The notes under the pieces are model-generated. The model saw only the letters and a list, made by a program, of their open reading frames with translations. It was not told the origin of the DNA and made no database searches. From positions 3,275,001-3,339,000 of the forward strand of contig JAKCOZ010000020.1 of assembly GCA_022605955.1 (NCBI GenBank): DNA of 64,000 bases, written 5' to 3'. Positions 24,001 to 38,463 of the stretch are shown here, piece after piece (position 1 is the first letter of the stretch; every line of letters starts with the position of its first letter). Origin of the DNA: Rallus limicola. Taxonomy: Eukaryota > Chordata > Aves > Gruiformes > Rallidae. A program made the position numbers and the translations under genes.

Positions 24001-24539
24001 ACCATTTTTTTTTTTGACATTTTGTGTTTCTACCATGGGCTGAAATGTTTCAGCAGAGCTCAGGTGTGAACCGGTAAGATGCTGTTATCAACTGTATGTA
24101 TTATTAGAAAGTGAATTTGAACAATAAACTGCTTTCTCCTAGGGCAGTGTTCCCAAAAGCAAGGCTAGAGTAATGAGATGTGCAGAAAATGGGGCTCAGA
24201 GAAGCTCTCCCAGTGAAGATTTCTTCCAAAAGCAGCCCGGTGCCTGGGGGATTCAGGGAGTTTTGGTGCATGTTTGGGGCTGGGCAGAGCTGGTTCCTAC
24301 CCAGAACTAAACTGAGTTTGTTTCTTTTCCTCCTTGTGTTGGGTATGGGTGGTAAGTGTGTTAGCATCACACCTGGCCCCACAGCAAGCTGGAAGGAGAA
24401 GCTGGAGCTCCAGCACAGCAGCTGGGGCCTGGGGATGCCCACCCACCAAAAAGCATCAGGGCTCCCACTGGACTCTCAGATCTGGCTGAAACCTGAGCAC
24501 CAGCTTTCACTGTGTGACTGCTGAAAGACCACTGGTGAT
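18031..24539 (+). other. TMEM132D: TMEM132D intron 2, unannotated stretch
   Basis: AT-rich intron with no recognised exon, RNA gene or transposon. The longest open frame is 166 codons on the minus strand (22285-22785); it has no recognisable motif and is within chance expectation. A short C run and A run flank 21160-21450. Confidence 0.65.
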
Positions 24540-24589
24540 TTGGACCCGATGATCTCTTCAGGTCCCTTCCAACCCCTCTGATTCTGTGA
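24540..24589 (+). mobile_element. CR1 LINE 3'-tail fragment
   Basis: About 50 bp match the CR1 terminus seen at 11098-11143: ttggacccgatgatctcttc, then aggtcccttccaacccct and a single ATTCTGTG octamer. The sequence before 24540 no longer looks like CR1, so this is a very short truncation or a surviving end of an eroded copy. Confidence 0.85.
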
Positions 24590-26542
24590 CTGCAGCGCTG
24601 TGGAAATGAGCTCTGCATTTGAGAGGTGCCTTGCTGCCCCAGCACTGACATTTCACTATTTGCAGTGCTGGGCTGTAGCTTCTTTCCCAGTTGGACAAGT
24701 TGTGGTTTGACCTATTCCCCAAGCAGTCCTTGGACTGCAGTGTTTTTCTTTTGCCTGGTCATATAATTTAGCATAACTAGTGCTGTGCATGATATTCCAA
24801 AGCAGTTTAATGGATAATTTGCTTCAAAGTATTTATAAATAAATAACCCCTCATGACCTGTTTGCAATCTTTAGGTGCCCACGTTCTTAATGACAAAGCA
24901 GTTGGTGCTGTAGCAGCAATGCTACTACTTGGAAATCAGGTTTCCTCACCTTGAGCCCACATCCATGTGGGGGTTAGGAAGAGAGAGGTTATTTTTGTAG
25001 GCGTTTCTGGGGACCTCAGCGTTGTACCTGAGGCAGTGTGACATTCAGAGAGGTGTGAAATTCTTTCCAAGGTTTGAAAATACAAAAGAAGTGTCACAGA
25101 CATCACTGCGATTCGAACCCTGGAAATGAGTGGCAGTCCCATGGAGCGTTACACGGGAGGGCAGGTGTGTCAGCCTCACCAGCAGTGAATGGCTTTGGCA
25201 GGCATGTACTACGGGTTTGCAAGAGCTGCTGCAGGGAGGGCTGGTGGTTGAGGCCTCATGTCATTGTCTCTTTGCTATGCAGGAGGGTTGGGCACAGGAT
25301 TCATTTTTTTCAGTGTCTTTTTGCTCCTTAAAAGTTACTTTCACCAATTGCTGTATGTTTTCTTAAACAGCTCATACACTCTAGTAGCATAATTTTCCTG
25401 TTTCAAAGTCACATGTGAATATTTCCATTCTGTGGCACTATTTGATTTTCTCTGCTCTTTGGAAATGAGCTGCATTACAAGTACAAACAAAGCAGTCCTG
25501 AACAGCAGAGTTGGCTGGGTCTCAGAAACACTGGAGCACAGAGATTTGGGTAGAAATCCCAAATCCCTGTACTTAACTTCACAGATACCAGGAAGTTAAT
25601 ACCTGCCTAGAGTTTAAAAATATAAAGTTACTTCAGCACCTGACATACAGCTTTTCCATATGCTCTGAACTGTGTAACCAGCTTGATTATTTGGGGGGGT
25701 GGAAATACCCCAGTAAGTGACCAGTTTAATTTTATTTTTCTTGTCAGAAACTTCTGGAACCAACATGAAGTGGCAGGAGGAGTTATAAACCCTAAATGTT
25801 TTGAGTTCTGTGCTCCAGGTATTTCAAATCATTGATGAGAGATGTGAATTGTTGAACCAAGCACTGGATCATGGGTTATTTTTTGCCTGATATGGAATTT
25901 ACAGTCAAAGAAAGCCTTTGTGTAGATGATGCACTCAGAACAGAAGAAATAATGCTTTGATGAAGTTGATTTCAGCACAAAGTTCAGCAGGCACAAGCTG
26001 TGTGTTCAAAACCACCCGTGGTGATGGAGGTACTGTTCCTGCTCGCTGCCAGAAGGTACTGCAGCTCCTGGAGCAGTTGCCTGCTAAAAGGAGTGCATGA
26101 ACCAGGGGGTTATGTGTGTACCTCTCCTGTGCAGCTTGGGTCATTGGACATGAAGGGCTGCCAGCATAAACTGTGTCTAACCTCAGTACCGGGTGTGCAT
26201 CACTGAGCGTTTGGGATCTGGCTGGAGCATGCTGTGGTTCCTTTCCCATCACATACCCGGCTTTCCTTTGCAGCAGCGGTCACAGGAGTGAGTGAGCTTA
26301 GTACATACCTAGGTCTTGTCCCAGAAGAGATTCAAATGTAGGTGCAGCACCCAGAAGTTGAAGCTTAACAGAGTTCCCTGGTCCCTTGGTTTTGACACAG
26401 CTAGTGATGCCTATTGAAGTGCTGTAGAGCAATCTGGGTCGGAAAAAGGGGTTTCAGATTGCCTTCAGTGTGTCCTTGTGGCTGGTTTAGTCATCCCTAT
26501 GCAGAGCACTAGGTGCTGGGAGAGGCATCCTTAGGAGAGCAG
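24590..26542 (+). other. TMEM132D: TMEM132D intron 2, unannotated stretch
   Basis: No exon or recognised repeat. A tRNA B-box-like motif (gggttcgaatc on the minus strand, 25110-25120) is present without the rest of a tRNA. Confidence 0.6.
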
Positions 26543-26610
26543 AACCATAGAATGCTTCAGGTTGGCAGGGACCTCAAAGATCATCTAGTTCTACCTACCT
26601 CTACAAGGAA
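26543..26610 (-). mobile_element. CR1 LINE 3'-end fragment, antisense
   Basis: On the + strand this reads accatagaatgcttcaggtt, then ggcagggacctcaaagatca and tctagttcta, which is the reverse complement of a CR1 3' end. The element is therefore inserted antisense to TMEM132D. It is old: several substitutions are visible and only about 70 bp can be recognised. Confidence 0.85.
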
Positions 26611-27487
26611 CTAGGATGTCTAATTGAGTCGATAAATCAAACTCCTCCCTTTAAAGTTAGGGGCAGTAATGCTTATGGATTTTCAACTGAGCAACCTAAA
26701 GTTGAATATGGGTTGCAACATGTTTTAAATATATGTATTCTGTAAGTGCTTAGCTCTCCCTACATCTTTGTAGGTGCATGTGATCAGGAACAAGCCCAGT
26801 TCCTATTAGAATACTCTTTTATTTATGACTGACCAACATACCCTCGTCTGTCATCACTCCACTCTTACAATCTGTTTTCTAAATAAAATCATAACTTAAC
26901 AATATGCTTGACAGAATTATGTAGCAGCTTTAGTGTGTTTATTTTTCACTCTGCTGTATACATCAGTCCACACTGTTTGAAAGTCTGTTCTTTATTAGTG
27001 TTGTAAACTCAACCGGGCCATTCGCATCCTGTGGGTATCCAGGGAACAGCCTTTTAGATTGGGGTTTGTCCAGTGACAGAGTATGGGAGGCAGCATTCAA
27101 AATTCTTAAGAGATGCATTACCTTTCCTTCACAATGATTGTAGTTTAAAGGTTTGAGATCCACAGAAAATTGTTTCATGTACCTTATAGTGTACTGTCTC
27201 TGTTTCCCCTCTTACTGGCAATTGTTATTTTTATAGGATAAACCAGAAGCAAGTTGTTCAGATGTTGGACTTGTTTATATGCTGGCTAAGCCAAAGACAG
27301 AGGCTGGGTACAATGCTCCTATGATACAGTGATTTAATCTTTGAAGAATGTTATCAGCTGTTTTGGGAATTAAAACCTGGCCAGCTGCCATATGAAACTC
27401 AGCAAGCTACCACTAAATCTTTGTGGTTATTAGGGAAAGGTTGGCTTGAAGTAAGAAGAAAAAAATACAAACAATGAAAGAAGACAC

Positions 27488-27500
27488 TATATATATATAT
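27488..27500 (+). repeat. (TA)n microsatellite
   Basis: A short run of TA dinucleotides in intron 2. Confidence 0.75.
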
Positions 27501-30500
27501 AAAATTTTTTACAATCTCAATAAAATGGACTTCATTTCAGCTACATGTCAGAATTGCTATGTGGTTCTCTGAAGCTGATAACTGAAGTTATTAAGCCAAA
27601 AGAACTGATTGTCTCAAATCTTAATACAGTCTTAGGAAGGGAAAAACGGTGTGTCTCCAAGGTAGAAAATGAGACCTTGTTCTGTTCCAGTCACCCATGC
27701 TTGGCAAATGAAAGTCATCAGGGTAGAACTGCAGCAGGACTTGGGAAGGGATGTGTTGTGGGTTTGGCACCTAAAGGCATTTTGTTTAGATTATGGGTTT
27801 GGGGGTTTTGTTCTTTTTAATTAATGGGTAATGCTTTCAGAGTGCTTTCCAATGCCTAAGTGACTCTGTAGTCTAGATGCTGTTGATCACTAATGATGCT
27901 GAGATCTCATGGTGTTCAGAAGCTCCTGAAGGTGTCATATGGAAAAGTTAGATCTCAGGGTGGGGACTGTGCAGTTGGGAGTGGCTGTTTGAACAGTTGC
28001 TTTCTGGTTTTGTATGTTGTCAACAAAGGACTGCGCTAGGTGTAAGCCTGGCTGTTCTGGTTGCCAGCGGTTGTAGGACCCCATTCAGTGAAGAACTTTA
28101 CACGTGGGGTTTACTTTCTGGTATATCAGTGTTACCTCTTCAAAATGGGAACTCTTTTCAAAAATAATTTAGAAAAAAATGTGTGAACGTGTAGCCTACT
28201 AAACAGAGGCAATTTGAAAGTGTTACCAGCAATGGTACTCTCTTCTGTAACTACATTCTGGGGGCTGCTGCAGTATAAACCTCAGTAAAAGATCTAAGAG
28301 GGGATTGAGCTGATCGAATACACTGCAGTAAGGCAAAGTACATATCAGGTATCCTTGGAATCACAAAACCCTTCTACTTACATGACAATTAAAATTATTC
28401 TTACATAGGTGTTACTTACATCCTGGTATTAATATTTGGCTTCAAGCAGAAGACAAAACTGGAGTTTCTCTAGTGATAGGGAATTTAAAATAGGTTTATA
28501 ATGGGAAAGATTGAGTGAAGTGATGATAATTCTAGAATAAGAATGTGCTTATTCATAATATATGTTAGTGCCATCTCTTCTACGTTCCTTTGTGTATAGA
28601 CAATGTCCCCTGTCTTTATCTTATGTAAATTATGTACTACCAGGCACTGTAAAAAGTTGTACTTATTTTTAATAAACAGTAATTAGTAATTACATGGCAA
28701 AGCCCTATCTTTAATGGTCTGGTAACAATGCAGGAAAGATTGGGGAATAGCATTAAAGCAGGTTCTTTTCTCTGGAGTGCAAACTGGAGACAGCCTGTGA
28801 ATATTTTCATGGAATACAAAAGGCTTAAAGGCTTAAAAACCCACCCTTTAGCTCTGAAGATATGGAACTGCCAGAGATGTTTTCCTGAAAAGTGAACTGC
28901 AGAAACGACAAGGATAGATTTGTGTATTTAGGGGAGGAGATGAGGGTAGAAAAAGGAGGTGCAAAAGCAAATCAAAGGGCAAAATTTTTATTTAGATGAG
29001 TGAATTTTGGGGAAGCTCTAGTGCCTTAGGAAGGTTAATATAGACATAGTGTCTCCTAGGGTTTAAAAGATGAATGGTGCCTCCTGTTTCTGTGGGAAAT
29101 TTAGAAGATGAATGATGCACATCTGTTTTTGAGAAGATTTGTTAAACTTGTTCAGAAGTCTTAGTGATGTCCCAAATCTACTGGTGAAAATGTAGTACAT
29201 TCTGGGAGCAACATGGCTTATTTTGAGATGTATTATGGATGCTACAAGTGTTCCCAACCTTGAATAAATCATTTCACATATTTTTAAGCACCTGCCTAGG
29301 AATCTTGAAATGAGAAACAGACATAATAAATAATTTATTGGGCAAAACAGGAGCAGATATGTATATTGCACCCTTTGATTTCCAAGCACATCTTGCTGAG
29401 CAATGCCACATCATTTAATACAGCTTTGCAATATATTGCTGTTTCACTGATGTCTTAAAATAAACTCATATGCAATGAGGCTGAGCTGTCCTCAGTGGCT
29501 GATTAAATCAATGGGCAGTTTTCTAGCAACAGCAATATCAGCTTCATGAGTAAAAGCCACTGCCTGCTCTTCTGGTCCTAGACCTTGTTTTGCTTTCTCA
29601 TTCTAGGCTGGCAGAGTTTTGAAGTAGCTCCAGCTTGTGTCAACAGCAATAGCCAGAGGTTTCTGAAGGGATTTCTGAGGAAGCCAGAGAGAAAGAAATG
29701 TTTGAGAGGTTCCTTGATTATAAGTAAACATTTTTATTGGGTGAATTCTAAAAGCAAAAGACCAGGAAAGAGAAACGAGAGCGTGGAATGGAGGTAGTGT
29801 GGAGAGCTCCTTAGGGATAAAGGATGCCTGCAGGTATCTGAACTGGCAAGAGCACACAGACCCAGTAGTGTCCTGTGTTGAGGGAAATGGGATTTGTGTA
29901 CTCCCTAAAAATCTACAAGGAACACATTACAGAACGTGAGGGTTGTCATAAAGCTTGACTAAACATTGCGGGTGCAGGGCTTCCATCTAACAGTGTTGTG
30001 TGATCCTACCCACAAGGAGCTGAATTACACATGTGTTTGCAAATGGGAACATCCATCCTGGCTCTCTCATTCTGGTGTGTGTTTCTGGAAGGCAATCAGG
30101 GTGGGAGTTTGAGGAAAAACAGTGAGCATGGAGCTTTCTTTTTTTTTTTGAGGAAAAGTAATATTTCTAGATTTGGAACACCAAACCACTGCTGTCCAAA
30201 TTGACTGACCACTCATAGTCCATTGTGATGGGAGGAGAGACCTGCCAGTAATTTGTCTCTTGATTTCTGGTCCATGGCCTTGCCCAAACCTTCTCTGGCA
30301 CTTGCTTTGCACAGGATGGTACTGATAATATTCTTCCCCCTCCCAGTCATTCTGTGAGCATTCCTTTCAGAGAGGCAGTACACAGGTGTTCCTCCTCCTA
30401 GAGCCTTTATGTCACTGTGATAGTCCCTTACAGCATTGGGCAATGGTGATGGGATCCCAGTTTCTCTGTTTCTCTCCTGAGTAATGGGGTTGTTACAGAA

Positions 30501-32896
30501 ACATGGCATGCTGAGGGTAGCAGAGCTCACTTCCTCCACTCCTTCAGTTCAAGTTGAGGGGAAATGCTCTGCTATGATGCCACTACAGCAATGGTATGAG
30601 TGTGGGGTACAGTGGTTCCAGGAGCAAAGCCCCTGTGTGCATCGAAAGGAAGCCCACCTAGCTCTTAACCACCTACGGCTGGCAACTTTTCTTTCCGTTG
30701 TTGTTGTTGTGATGAAACTTCATTTTTGGCCTTCAGAAGTATAATACCCTGATAGGACTTCTTTACTTTCAAAGTGACCTCAGAGAATGTGAAACTGGTA
30801 AGAGACAAACAATTCCAATATCTGGCTTGAATTAATTCTGAACCAACTTACACCCAATTTCGTTCAAATCAGACAGTGCAGATGAGGGCTGGCAATTTGC
30901 ATAGACATAGCAATTTGCAGAGGGGGGGTGCAGCAGAGCTTTTTAAAATCCAGAGGAGTGCATGTCCTCAGTCCCCGAGCATGAGTAAAATCCAGGAAAT
31001 TCTGAGTTCTTAGTTCTTTTCTTGTCTGTCTCTTGCTTGCTCAAGTCCAATTATTCAGAACTAAAAATATATTACTGTATCATAGGGCAAATAGGTATGG
31101 TTTTCAGCAGTGTTGGGAAATTAATGAACACTTGAAAATGTAAATCTGCCATATTACTGTATTGTTATTAGTTTGAGTATCTATTGCAAATCACACTTTG
31201 AAGACCAGGTTTCTTTTTAACTACAAATGGGATGAATATGATTTATTGAAATAATGGGCTAAAATCTTATTTTAAATTGGATTCTGTTTCTTTAAATGGT
31301 ATTTTGCTATGAATTTCTGTTTTGTCTGATGTTTCATTTAGTCATCTTTAGTTTTTACCAGGTAATAGTCTTTTCCTGCATCAACAACATCAGTAGCATT
31401 TAGCTTCTATTTTAATTAATCCCTTGTTCAGTGCACATCTCAAGACAGTGTTATGGCACTCACCAGTCAATGCATAACCAAATATGATAATGCCTCTGAT
31501 ACACAGTATCACACTGAGTGACCCAGTTTCCAAATTTCAGTCTAACTTTTCTCTGCTTCAAGGACAAACTTAATGAACATTTGACACCAGATAATTCATT
31601 CTAAGTGTATATATACCAGAGCTACTGCCTACCTAATACGAGTAGGATTTGTAAGAGCTCTACCTGGTATTTGGCTCTCTAGTGCTGTTCATGGTTTTTC
31701 TTCCCTTCAGTGTTGGGTATTTTTGTTGGGATTTTTTTTTCTGGCCAGGTGGAGTGAAAGTTAATTAGTGTACCTTCCTGCACTGTTGCAGAACATACAT
31801 ATGTATAGGGATAGCTCTGTCAGAGGCTCCTAGAGGGAAGGTTTCAAATTAGCCTTCAGAAGGACCTGTCAGATTAATTTTTTCTTTTTTTTTTTTTTAG
31901 TGTGTACCATTTTAGCAAACCTCCTCCAGCAGTCCCTCCCTGACTCCCAGGCAGATATTTTTGGAAGAGGAAAATTTCTTTATTTAACAAAACCTTGGGG
32001 CTGATTTATTGCCCCCTGTGCCCACGATTCTCCTCCTCCCTTGGAAATACACTACGTGGCTGCTCTGTGCAGGGAATTTTGCTTATGCCAGGTCTTGCAT
32101 GGGGGAACCAGTGTGCTGATGATGGCTGGTGTTCCAGCTGATACCAACACTTGTTTTTTGATATTTGAGCAAGGAACTTCCAAGACAAAGAAGATGAGGT
32201 GTCTGGGCTCTGTACAGCCTCTCCACAGGAGGCCACTCAGGCTCCCTATGGATTAGGCACAGAGCTGGACAAGTTCCCTGTAGAGATTAGTGGGTTTATG
32301 CCCTGTTATGACAAGCAGCTCTTGATAATGACTGCAATATTAGCAAACAGTGATTCCTAAAACACAATAGGAGGTTTTTGTCATTGAATGTAGCCAAGTT
32401 ACAAGCTTTGCCATGAATTTTCTACAATCCTAATGGTCTGTAATCCCTATGGCAGGTTTGTGACTGAGTTTGCTAAAATATTTATCCCTGGCATCTTTTT
32501 TTTTTTTTTAAATGTATTTCTTTCCTGTCACTTGAGTGAGAGCAATACATCAGCAGAAAAATAGAGATTTTTCATCAATCTGTTATCAGCAGTCAGCACT
32601 TCAGGCGACAGGAAAGGTAGTTCTTTTAGCTAATATATATTATATTGGGTTTTTCCCATTTCCTGACTGAAAAAGACAGTTCCAAGGGAACTTCTGTAGC
32701 CACAGTGAGAAGACCCACACTCGCCTCTTTCTTTTTATACCAGTCTGTACTGCAGCATCTTTATTTCACCTGCCCCATGTTGACCTTCTGCAGCTCTGCA
32801 TCGTCACCTTGAAGTCCCCAGTCTCAGGACTCTTTCTGCAGGCCCCACTACAGCACAGGGACAAAGAGTAGATTTGAATACCTAAATCAGCTGTCA

Positions 32897-32925
32897 CTCC
32901 CTCCCTCCCTCCCCCTCCGACCCTT
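32897..32925 (+). repeat. (CCCT)n-like pyrimidine microsatellite
   Basis: About 29 bp of repeating CCCT units with minor interruptions, reading pyrimidine on the + strand. Confidence 0.85.
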
Positions 32926-35900
32926 TGGCATGCAGGGTTTTTTCATGGTTCCATTGTGCTCTTTGCTTGCAGCACGTGTGTGGTGTCATCACCAGTTTTC
33001 TCCCAGTAGGACCTGTGATGGCAGGGGCCGTTGTTTAATTAGTCTCTCTCAAAACTGCCTCGAGTGGCGCAGGCAGTTGTTCAAAGGGATACGCAGGAGA
33101 GCGTGACGCACGCAGAGGTGCCTTTGTTGTGGACTTGAAATAGGTCTTCAAAAGAAAACTTTCTATATAAAGAATCAGTGTGCAAAGTGGCTCATGAAGC
33201 GCTAATTTCAATGCAGCTGAATGAACTGTGGGCAGGATTGTTCATTGTTTATCGATTCATCGTTTACCTCACTGCGATTTGGGAATAAGAGGGTGATTTT
33301 TGGAATGATAGCACTGTGTGCACGTTTTGTGCAGGGGGAAAGTCCAGCTACAGCTGAAAGAGATGTTCTTTCTCAAACAGATGGCTGCCTTCCCCCTGCC
33401 CTAAACCGATTAACAAACCAAAAAAGCCCTGAAACAGGCTAAAAGGTGAGAATATCTGTGACTTTCTACTGTTTGCCTAGAAATTCTTTGATCTAAAAGC
33501 CAAGTGGGGATGGGTCAGCTCTGTTTTTGCACTGGGAATCTTCAGAGAACTGTGCTGTACAAGGGATCCCATGGATGAGGGTACTTTCCCCTCAATCAGC
33601 ATGGCTTCCCTTGCCCTGTTGTCATCTGTGGGACTTCTATTCTGACTCTCAAATAAATATAAATCTGATGTTAACCTCTGTCTGTCATGCTGCAAAGCTC
33701 AGTTAGGTTTTGCAGGTTTTTCAGTCTTGTGAATTTAAACCCAGTTATCAAAATACCAACATGTGTTGTGTTCTGCCAACCTCAGTTGCCTGTGATGTTT
33801 CAGTGGGTCACAGAGGTAGGTTGTGGCTTCTACAGTGACTTACATGGGAACAAAACATCCAGGATGTCTCAAAGCAGTTAGTGTGCAGACAAACCTTCAA
33901 TCAGGACCATGGCTCAGCAAGTGGGGGTTGGGGTATTCAGAGGCCTCTGTTGCTACTGGCATCTTACTTGGAGAAGTGACTTTTTTTAAGGGTAATGTTC
34001 AGTCAGCTCCAGGTTTTGCTAACAGATTTTTTTTTTTACTCTTTACCATGTCATTTGGCATATAAACGTTAATGTTCAGTTTGCATCTGAAGCTTACCTT
34101 CAGAGTGAGTCTCTTACTTGTTCTTACCTACTGAGCTTTGATCTGTAACACAGAGCAGTTGTGAAGTGTGCCAGCTAGATTTTTTTCCAGTTAAGCTAAA
34201 CCAGAAGATGTGGTCACCATCAGCTAAAGGAACATCAAACCTCACAACAGGACAGCAGTAGGTACAGCCACTGAATCTCCTATCACACAGGCATGGGCTC
34301 CTCAGTATCGTTTCACTGTATAAATAGTCTCTTGGTACACTACAGACAGCTCTCCAAGACTCCCTTACAACCCCTGACAGTGAAGGCAGAGCACAACATG
34401 CATTGAGGGAAAGGGGTGAATTATACCAGTGATAAAGTCTTCAGGAAGCCCTGCTGGGTCTTAATGTGCTTGAGGGTTGCAGCAGCCCCACATCAGAAAG
34501 GCAAGTGGCTTTTGTTTGGGTCTACCTCAGCACTAACGGTGATCTGAGGTGTACCTGGAGTGTGTTGCAACTCCTCTCTGGTCTCCAGATCCAGGCTTGG
34601 AGGGGACAGTACATGGCCCAGGTTTGCTTCAGTGCACAGCTAGGAGAAGACCTCTGCATGTAGCTGAAACAGAGAATCTTTCTTGAAGATTAATGTTGAC
34701 CACAAGTTTATCAAAACTGCCAACCCCTCCAAACAGGTTTGAATTTGTGAGGGCATGGCCACTTGGCAAGAGGACGGGAGTTAGTCGACCAGCAACAAAG
34801 CTAAGCAAACAGGTGCTGGGATTTCAGTCTCTGAACGATGCCCTAATCCCTGGGCAGACTATTAATTCCCATTTTACTACAACCACCCGGGTTTCCCATG
34901 CTGGATGGTAGCACTGTGCTGTGTTGCAAAATCCTTACTGACTAACAGGAGCCTGGGAATTCCTGAACCTATAGCTCGCATTTCCTGAGGCTTAAAGAAC
35001 GAAGGAAACTCAGTGGCTGATAAACTTATAGTTTATTTTCCTGGGCTCTCTTTCTGTAATATTTCTCTATCCATCATGGTTTCTTCAGCCTCCACATACT
35101 CCATCACTCTTGGCACTTCAGCCATTTCACCCATGTTGTTGATGTTTTGGTTGCCTGACTAAACAGCTCATATTTCTTAGCAGATTTTGTCCTACCAGCT
35201 GGCAGCCAGGGGTACAACCTTTTTTTTACTTCCAAAAACAACTGCTTAGTGGTTGCTTTTGCCTGGAGAAGTTTAAAATGTGGCAAATGATTTGGAGTGT
35301 TAACAATTTTTGACTGATTGCTACTGGGCTTTTTTTTGTGGAAATAAAAAAATGTCAGTCATTGCTACAGGTAAGGTTTCTGCCTGTCAGCTCCCTGCAA
35401 CTTTTTAAACTCTCTGTTTTCAAAACAGCAATCTGCTTCCAAAGATTGTGATGCATTAAACCTGGTGTCTAAAGCAATAACGCTTTGAATAAACTAAAAG
35501 GAAAATGTATGTGCGCTATAATACTTATCAGCCTGTGTTTTTAAGTTCCCATATTGTGTTTTATGATATTTAATTTTGCTCACAGGTAGATGGGGATGTT
35601 AGGGGGTTCTCACACCCTAGAATTCTGCAGTGGGCTTGTTAGAACATGCTGCGATGAGAGGTCTCTAACTCTGCATCTTTCTTCTATTAAAATGCACAAA
35701 TAGAATAAAACAGGCTGAGGAAATGCCTGAAATTTGAGGCTGAAAGGAGGTGTAATTATTAATTTGTCAGGATTTATGTGTGGAGAGGATTACCAGCTGC
35801 CTTTGTGTTCCTGCAAAAATACCTCTGTCTTGGGGAGCAATCCACAAGGAGGCTTTTGTGTAATTCCAAGTGATCTCTGCTTCCCCTGCTTGGATCAGCC

Positions 35901-38463
35901 AAGGCCTCTTCTGTGGCTCTTCCAGCATTAAAGTCATGGCCATAACCGTGCTCTGATGTGTGCTGGAGTTAACCACCACAGCTGCATACAGACAATATTG
36001 CTTGTACTCTACGTTAAGGACACAGAATAATTCTGGGCCGTGTCAGTGTTGTATTAATTGAACTCCCTTCTGCATCAGCAGCTTCACTGAGCTGTTAGGG
36101 TTTGCCCACAGCAGAGCTCCTCGCTGCTATTTAGCAGTTGTTGCTTTGGAAGCCACTCGTGCAGATGACAGAAAGGTGGTTAAATGTGTCTGTACAGATG
36201 TATAGTGTGCAGCCTGGGATTTTATCTATATAACAAAAATTCCTATTCAGGTTGTTTAGTGAAATATCTATTTTATGCCGACAGCAACTCTTTGGAGCAA
36301 TGCAGGCTTTTTTTCTGAATCTGAACCCTTTATTTAGTTCACGTTTGCTTTACTCTAGACCTGATCCTGGAAACCTTAAGTAATGTCATTAGGGCACAGT
36401 GGAATCACTCCTGTGAGGGAGGGAACACACACCCTTATGAAAAGGGCTTTCAAGGGTTTTCCAGAGAAGATTGTTAATCTGCTGCTTTTGTGTCTGTCTG
36501 ATGCTGTTCTAGGAACATCTGACACACATGTCATTGAATGAAGGGCAAACAGAGGATATAGGGATCCATGGGCCTTTTTAAAAAATTTTTTGGACAAGTT
36601 AATGTAACAGTACAGTGCTGTAAATTGTCCTGTGTTACCTCCTAGGGGCTGCAGATAGGCAGTGGATGAGACAATTCCCATATAAGAGAACCAAGTATTC
36701 CCCATTTCTGTGATGTCCAGAAAATGATTTTATCTGCAGCTGTGAGAAGTTGCTAGGGAACAGGGCTAACTCATTTTCACTGATCGGTCTTCGTTAGCAC
36801 TTGTCGAGGTAATCTCTCGTTGCTCAGCAATGCTGCTGTTGCTTTTTGCATTAGGATGTGATTTGGAAATACCTCAGAACTGTCCTGCCTGTGAACTTGG
36901 AAAGAACGAACCTTTTTTGTTTTTAGATCCCCTCCAAGCACCAATCTTTCACCAGGAGTGCCGTGAGTTTCAAGGTGTCACCGTGAGGAACTGAAAGGGC
37001 AGATGAGTGTCAAGCACTGGGGCTGCAGGAGGTGAGCCCTCTCTGAGAGCAGTGTTAGGCTTGCAAGCATGTGTGCAGTTGAGGCTCTCCAGGAGAGGAC
37101 AGGAACGCTTTTGGAGAGTCTTTTGAGATAAACCTACTATCTGCTGCTGTGGTTGTTAATATATTGTAGCCTTGAAGTGTTTGCTTTGAGGTGTGCGCTC
37201 TCTTTCACTGAACATCAGACAACTAGCAGAGTGAAGGGAGTCTGGGCAGTAGCTGTTGATCTGCTTTATAATTCTCCTTGATAAGTCAAAATGCTTGTAC
37301 TTTGCATTGTTAGCATCGAAGTCTGGTAAAAAGGTGATGCAAGTCTTGTATAAAGGTGATTCCCCAGCACATACCTCTGGAGTAGTATCTGCATCCCTCA
37401 ACATTTGTCTCTTATGGTATGGCCTCCAAAGAAAGGGGTCCTGCACAAGACAGTGCTTTGCAGATAAAGCCAAAGAGGTACTCTTATCAACCCAGTTGCT
37501 TCCTGGTGAATATAAAGAATATGTAGCTCTATTCCTATTTCTACAGCTGTTTGTATTCATCCTGCATGGTCCATCAGCTGTGGTTTTTTTCACTGTGCTC
37601 CTGATGTTCTCAGCCAATCTAACTGAATCCAGAAGAATTCCTCCACTTTCTACTTGCCCATTCAGCATAAAAATATATGTACCCATACATAAAAACACGT
37701 GTATAAACATCCCTACAGCACTTAAAAAATGTGCTATACCCTGTTTTACTCAACCTGCAATGGCTGAGTAATCCTTCATTGCACTCTTCTTGTAGTCTGG
37801 ATGGATCTCTGGGGGTAGCTTACAGCCAACTTCACTCACATGCTTGTTGTGGTATGGCTGCTGTTCCCTACCAGCTTTTTCACCTGTGAAATGGGTAAAT
37901 GGCACTCTGGTTTTGCTGCACATAGAATCCAGTATTGTGCTTTGGTTTTTCTATTCATTCTTAAATCTAAGTGTAATTTAAAAAATTGTTGGTTGCCCAG
38001 GCTGTGTGCTGTTAGCAGCTCTGCTGATACTTGGCCAGGAAAGGAAGGGATGCACTGCATTGTCATCTTTTTGCAAGCAGTTTAGAAAGATGTATTTCAG
38101 CCCTGACTTTATGCTTTTGCATTTATTTTGGAAACAGTAGTTGGAAACAGTCCACAGGGCTCCCAACCACTTTAAATCAGCAGGCAGAACTATTTATCTT
38201 TGTCTTTCGTTTCTGTAAACAAACACCTTCCTTCACACCCTTGAATACATAAATATTTTGTTTTGTTTAGTGTTGTTGCTCATTATTGCCCAATTATCCA
38301 TTCCTGCAGGAAGTGCCACCCGGCTTGGAGAGGTGACAGTAAGTCAGTGCTACTTCATAACATACGCCACTGTATATGCTGAGTAGTTCAGGGTAAAAAG
38401 AGATCATGGATTACCTCCCCATCTTGACCTCTATCTATCAACCTTAAGATACTCTCTCCTCTT

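Larger units (their letters stand above)
26611..38463 (+). other. TMEM132D: TMEM132D intron 2, central 12 kb
   Basis: A long stretch without genes or recognised transposons. It contains a short AT dinucleotide run at 27488-27500, a (CCCT)n-like tract at 32897-32925, and a CpG cluster at 33061-33112 that could mark a regulatory element. Overlapping open frames on opposite strands at 37156-37771 (184 and 171 codons) have no recognised motif. Confidence 0.6.

Noticed and set aside
25100..25160. tRNA T-arm/B-box-like motif gggttcgaatc on the minus strand
   Set aside because: No A-box, acceptor stem or anticodon arm can be fitted around it and no SINE body is recognisable, so it is probably a chance match.
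37156..37771. Overlapping open frames of 184 codons (-) and 171 codons (+)
   Set aside because: No recognisable motif or splice context. With uniform base composition roughly one stop-free run of this length is expected by chance in 64 kb over six frames.
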